Positions 63,846 through 64,000 of a stretch of DNA of 64,000 nucleotides are shown here, piece after piece. A model generated the notes under the pieces. The model had not been told where the DNA came from, did no database searches, and saw only the letters and a list, made by a program, of their open reading frames with translations. A program made the position numbers and the translations under genes. Source of the stretch: Cepaea nemoralis (lineage: Eukaryota > Mollusca > Gastropoda > Stylommatophora > Helicidae); contig JACEFZ010014616.1 of the NCBI GenBank assembly GCA_014155875.1, positions 1 to 64,000 on the forward strand. Reading direction: 5' to 3'. Every line of letters begins with the position of its first letter. Within the stretch, counting starts at the first letter, position 1.

Positions 63846-64000
63846 ATCGAACATTACAACACAAGCAGACCAGAGACACTCGGATTTTAGTTTAGCAACA
63901 CACAAAACTGGATCTGACAGCCATTTTGAAAACATCAGACCGATGACGGCAGAAATGGGAGATGATGATGATGATTTTTATTATTAATATACTCTCCGTT
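63846..64000. other. Unassigned end of window with (GAT)n
   Basis: A short (GAT)n run at about 63961-63975, then AT-rich DNA. Nothing else is seen. Confidence 0.5.

Overview
This is a 64 kb piece of animal nuclear DNA that is almost entirely transposable elements stacked inside one another. The evidence for an animal genome is the mix of families: several non-LTR retrotransposon lineages, two Ty3/gypsy LTR elements, hAT, mariner, Tigger and IS630/Tc1-like DNA transposons, several tRNA-derived SINE families, and long (CT)n and (TA)n microsatellites. The content suits an invertebrate with a repeat-rich genome, perhaps a mollusc or another lophotrochozoan, but nothing here fixes the species. No bacterial-type operon, CRISPR array or riboswitch was seen. 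Boundaries of interspersed repeats were set by eye against other copies in the window and are approximate unless stated.

Layout. 1-2365: LINE-A with a C-terminal C2H2 finger, then a (CT)n tract and a LINE-D scrap. 4.2-5.8 kb: LINE-C RNase H carrying a hAT MITE with an 8-bp target duplication, joined to an IS630/Tc1-like transposase. 5798-13644: a Ty3/gypsy element on the minus strand, with 2.1 kb LTRs, an exact 5-bp TSD and integrase encoded before reverse transcriptase. 13.8-17.5 kb: LINE-D 3' part, SINE, and a GTF2IRD2-like hAT transposase split by a CR1/L2-like LINE. 18.0-21.0 kb: LINE-B (minus). 21.0-27.5 kb: Tigger end, SINEs, L1/Tx1-like LINE-E scraps, block X copy 1, a gag-like fragment and unassigned DNA. 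27.6-29.7 kb: LINE-C with a 328-bp tandem duplication. 30.4-34.9 kb: block X copy 2 (ending in a mariner), an inverted SINE pair, LINE-H. 34.9-36.1 kb: SINE, LINE-E endonuclease expanded into a 67-bp minisatellite, LINE-F tail. 36.1-41.0 kb: second LINE-B, then LINE-E and LINE-D. 41.0-50.8 kb: a second Ty3/gypsy element whose LTR ends abut 629-bp direct repeats. 51-59.6 kb: block X copy 3, LINE-F, LINE-G, a Tigger inserted within a (TA)n tract, SINEs, LINE-F. 59.6-62.5 kb: the only plausible host coding sequence (an EF-hand exon), an unrecognised 119-residue ORF, a gag-like scrap and SINEs. 62.5-63.85 kb: a 59/61-bp satellite.

No element looks autonomous as it stands. Nearly every coding region has nonsense codons, frameshifts or deletions. 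The most informative structures are the integrase-before-RT gypsy element, which is young but lacks its RT core, the 629-bp duplication around the second gypsy element, and the nested insertions that give a relative chronology. I found no convincing new biological system; the exon candidates and the small ORF are leads only.
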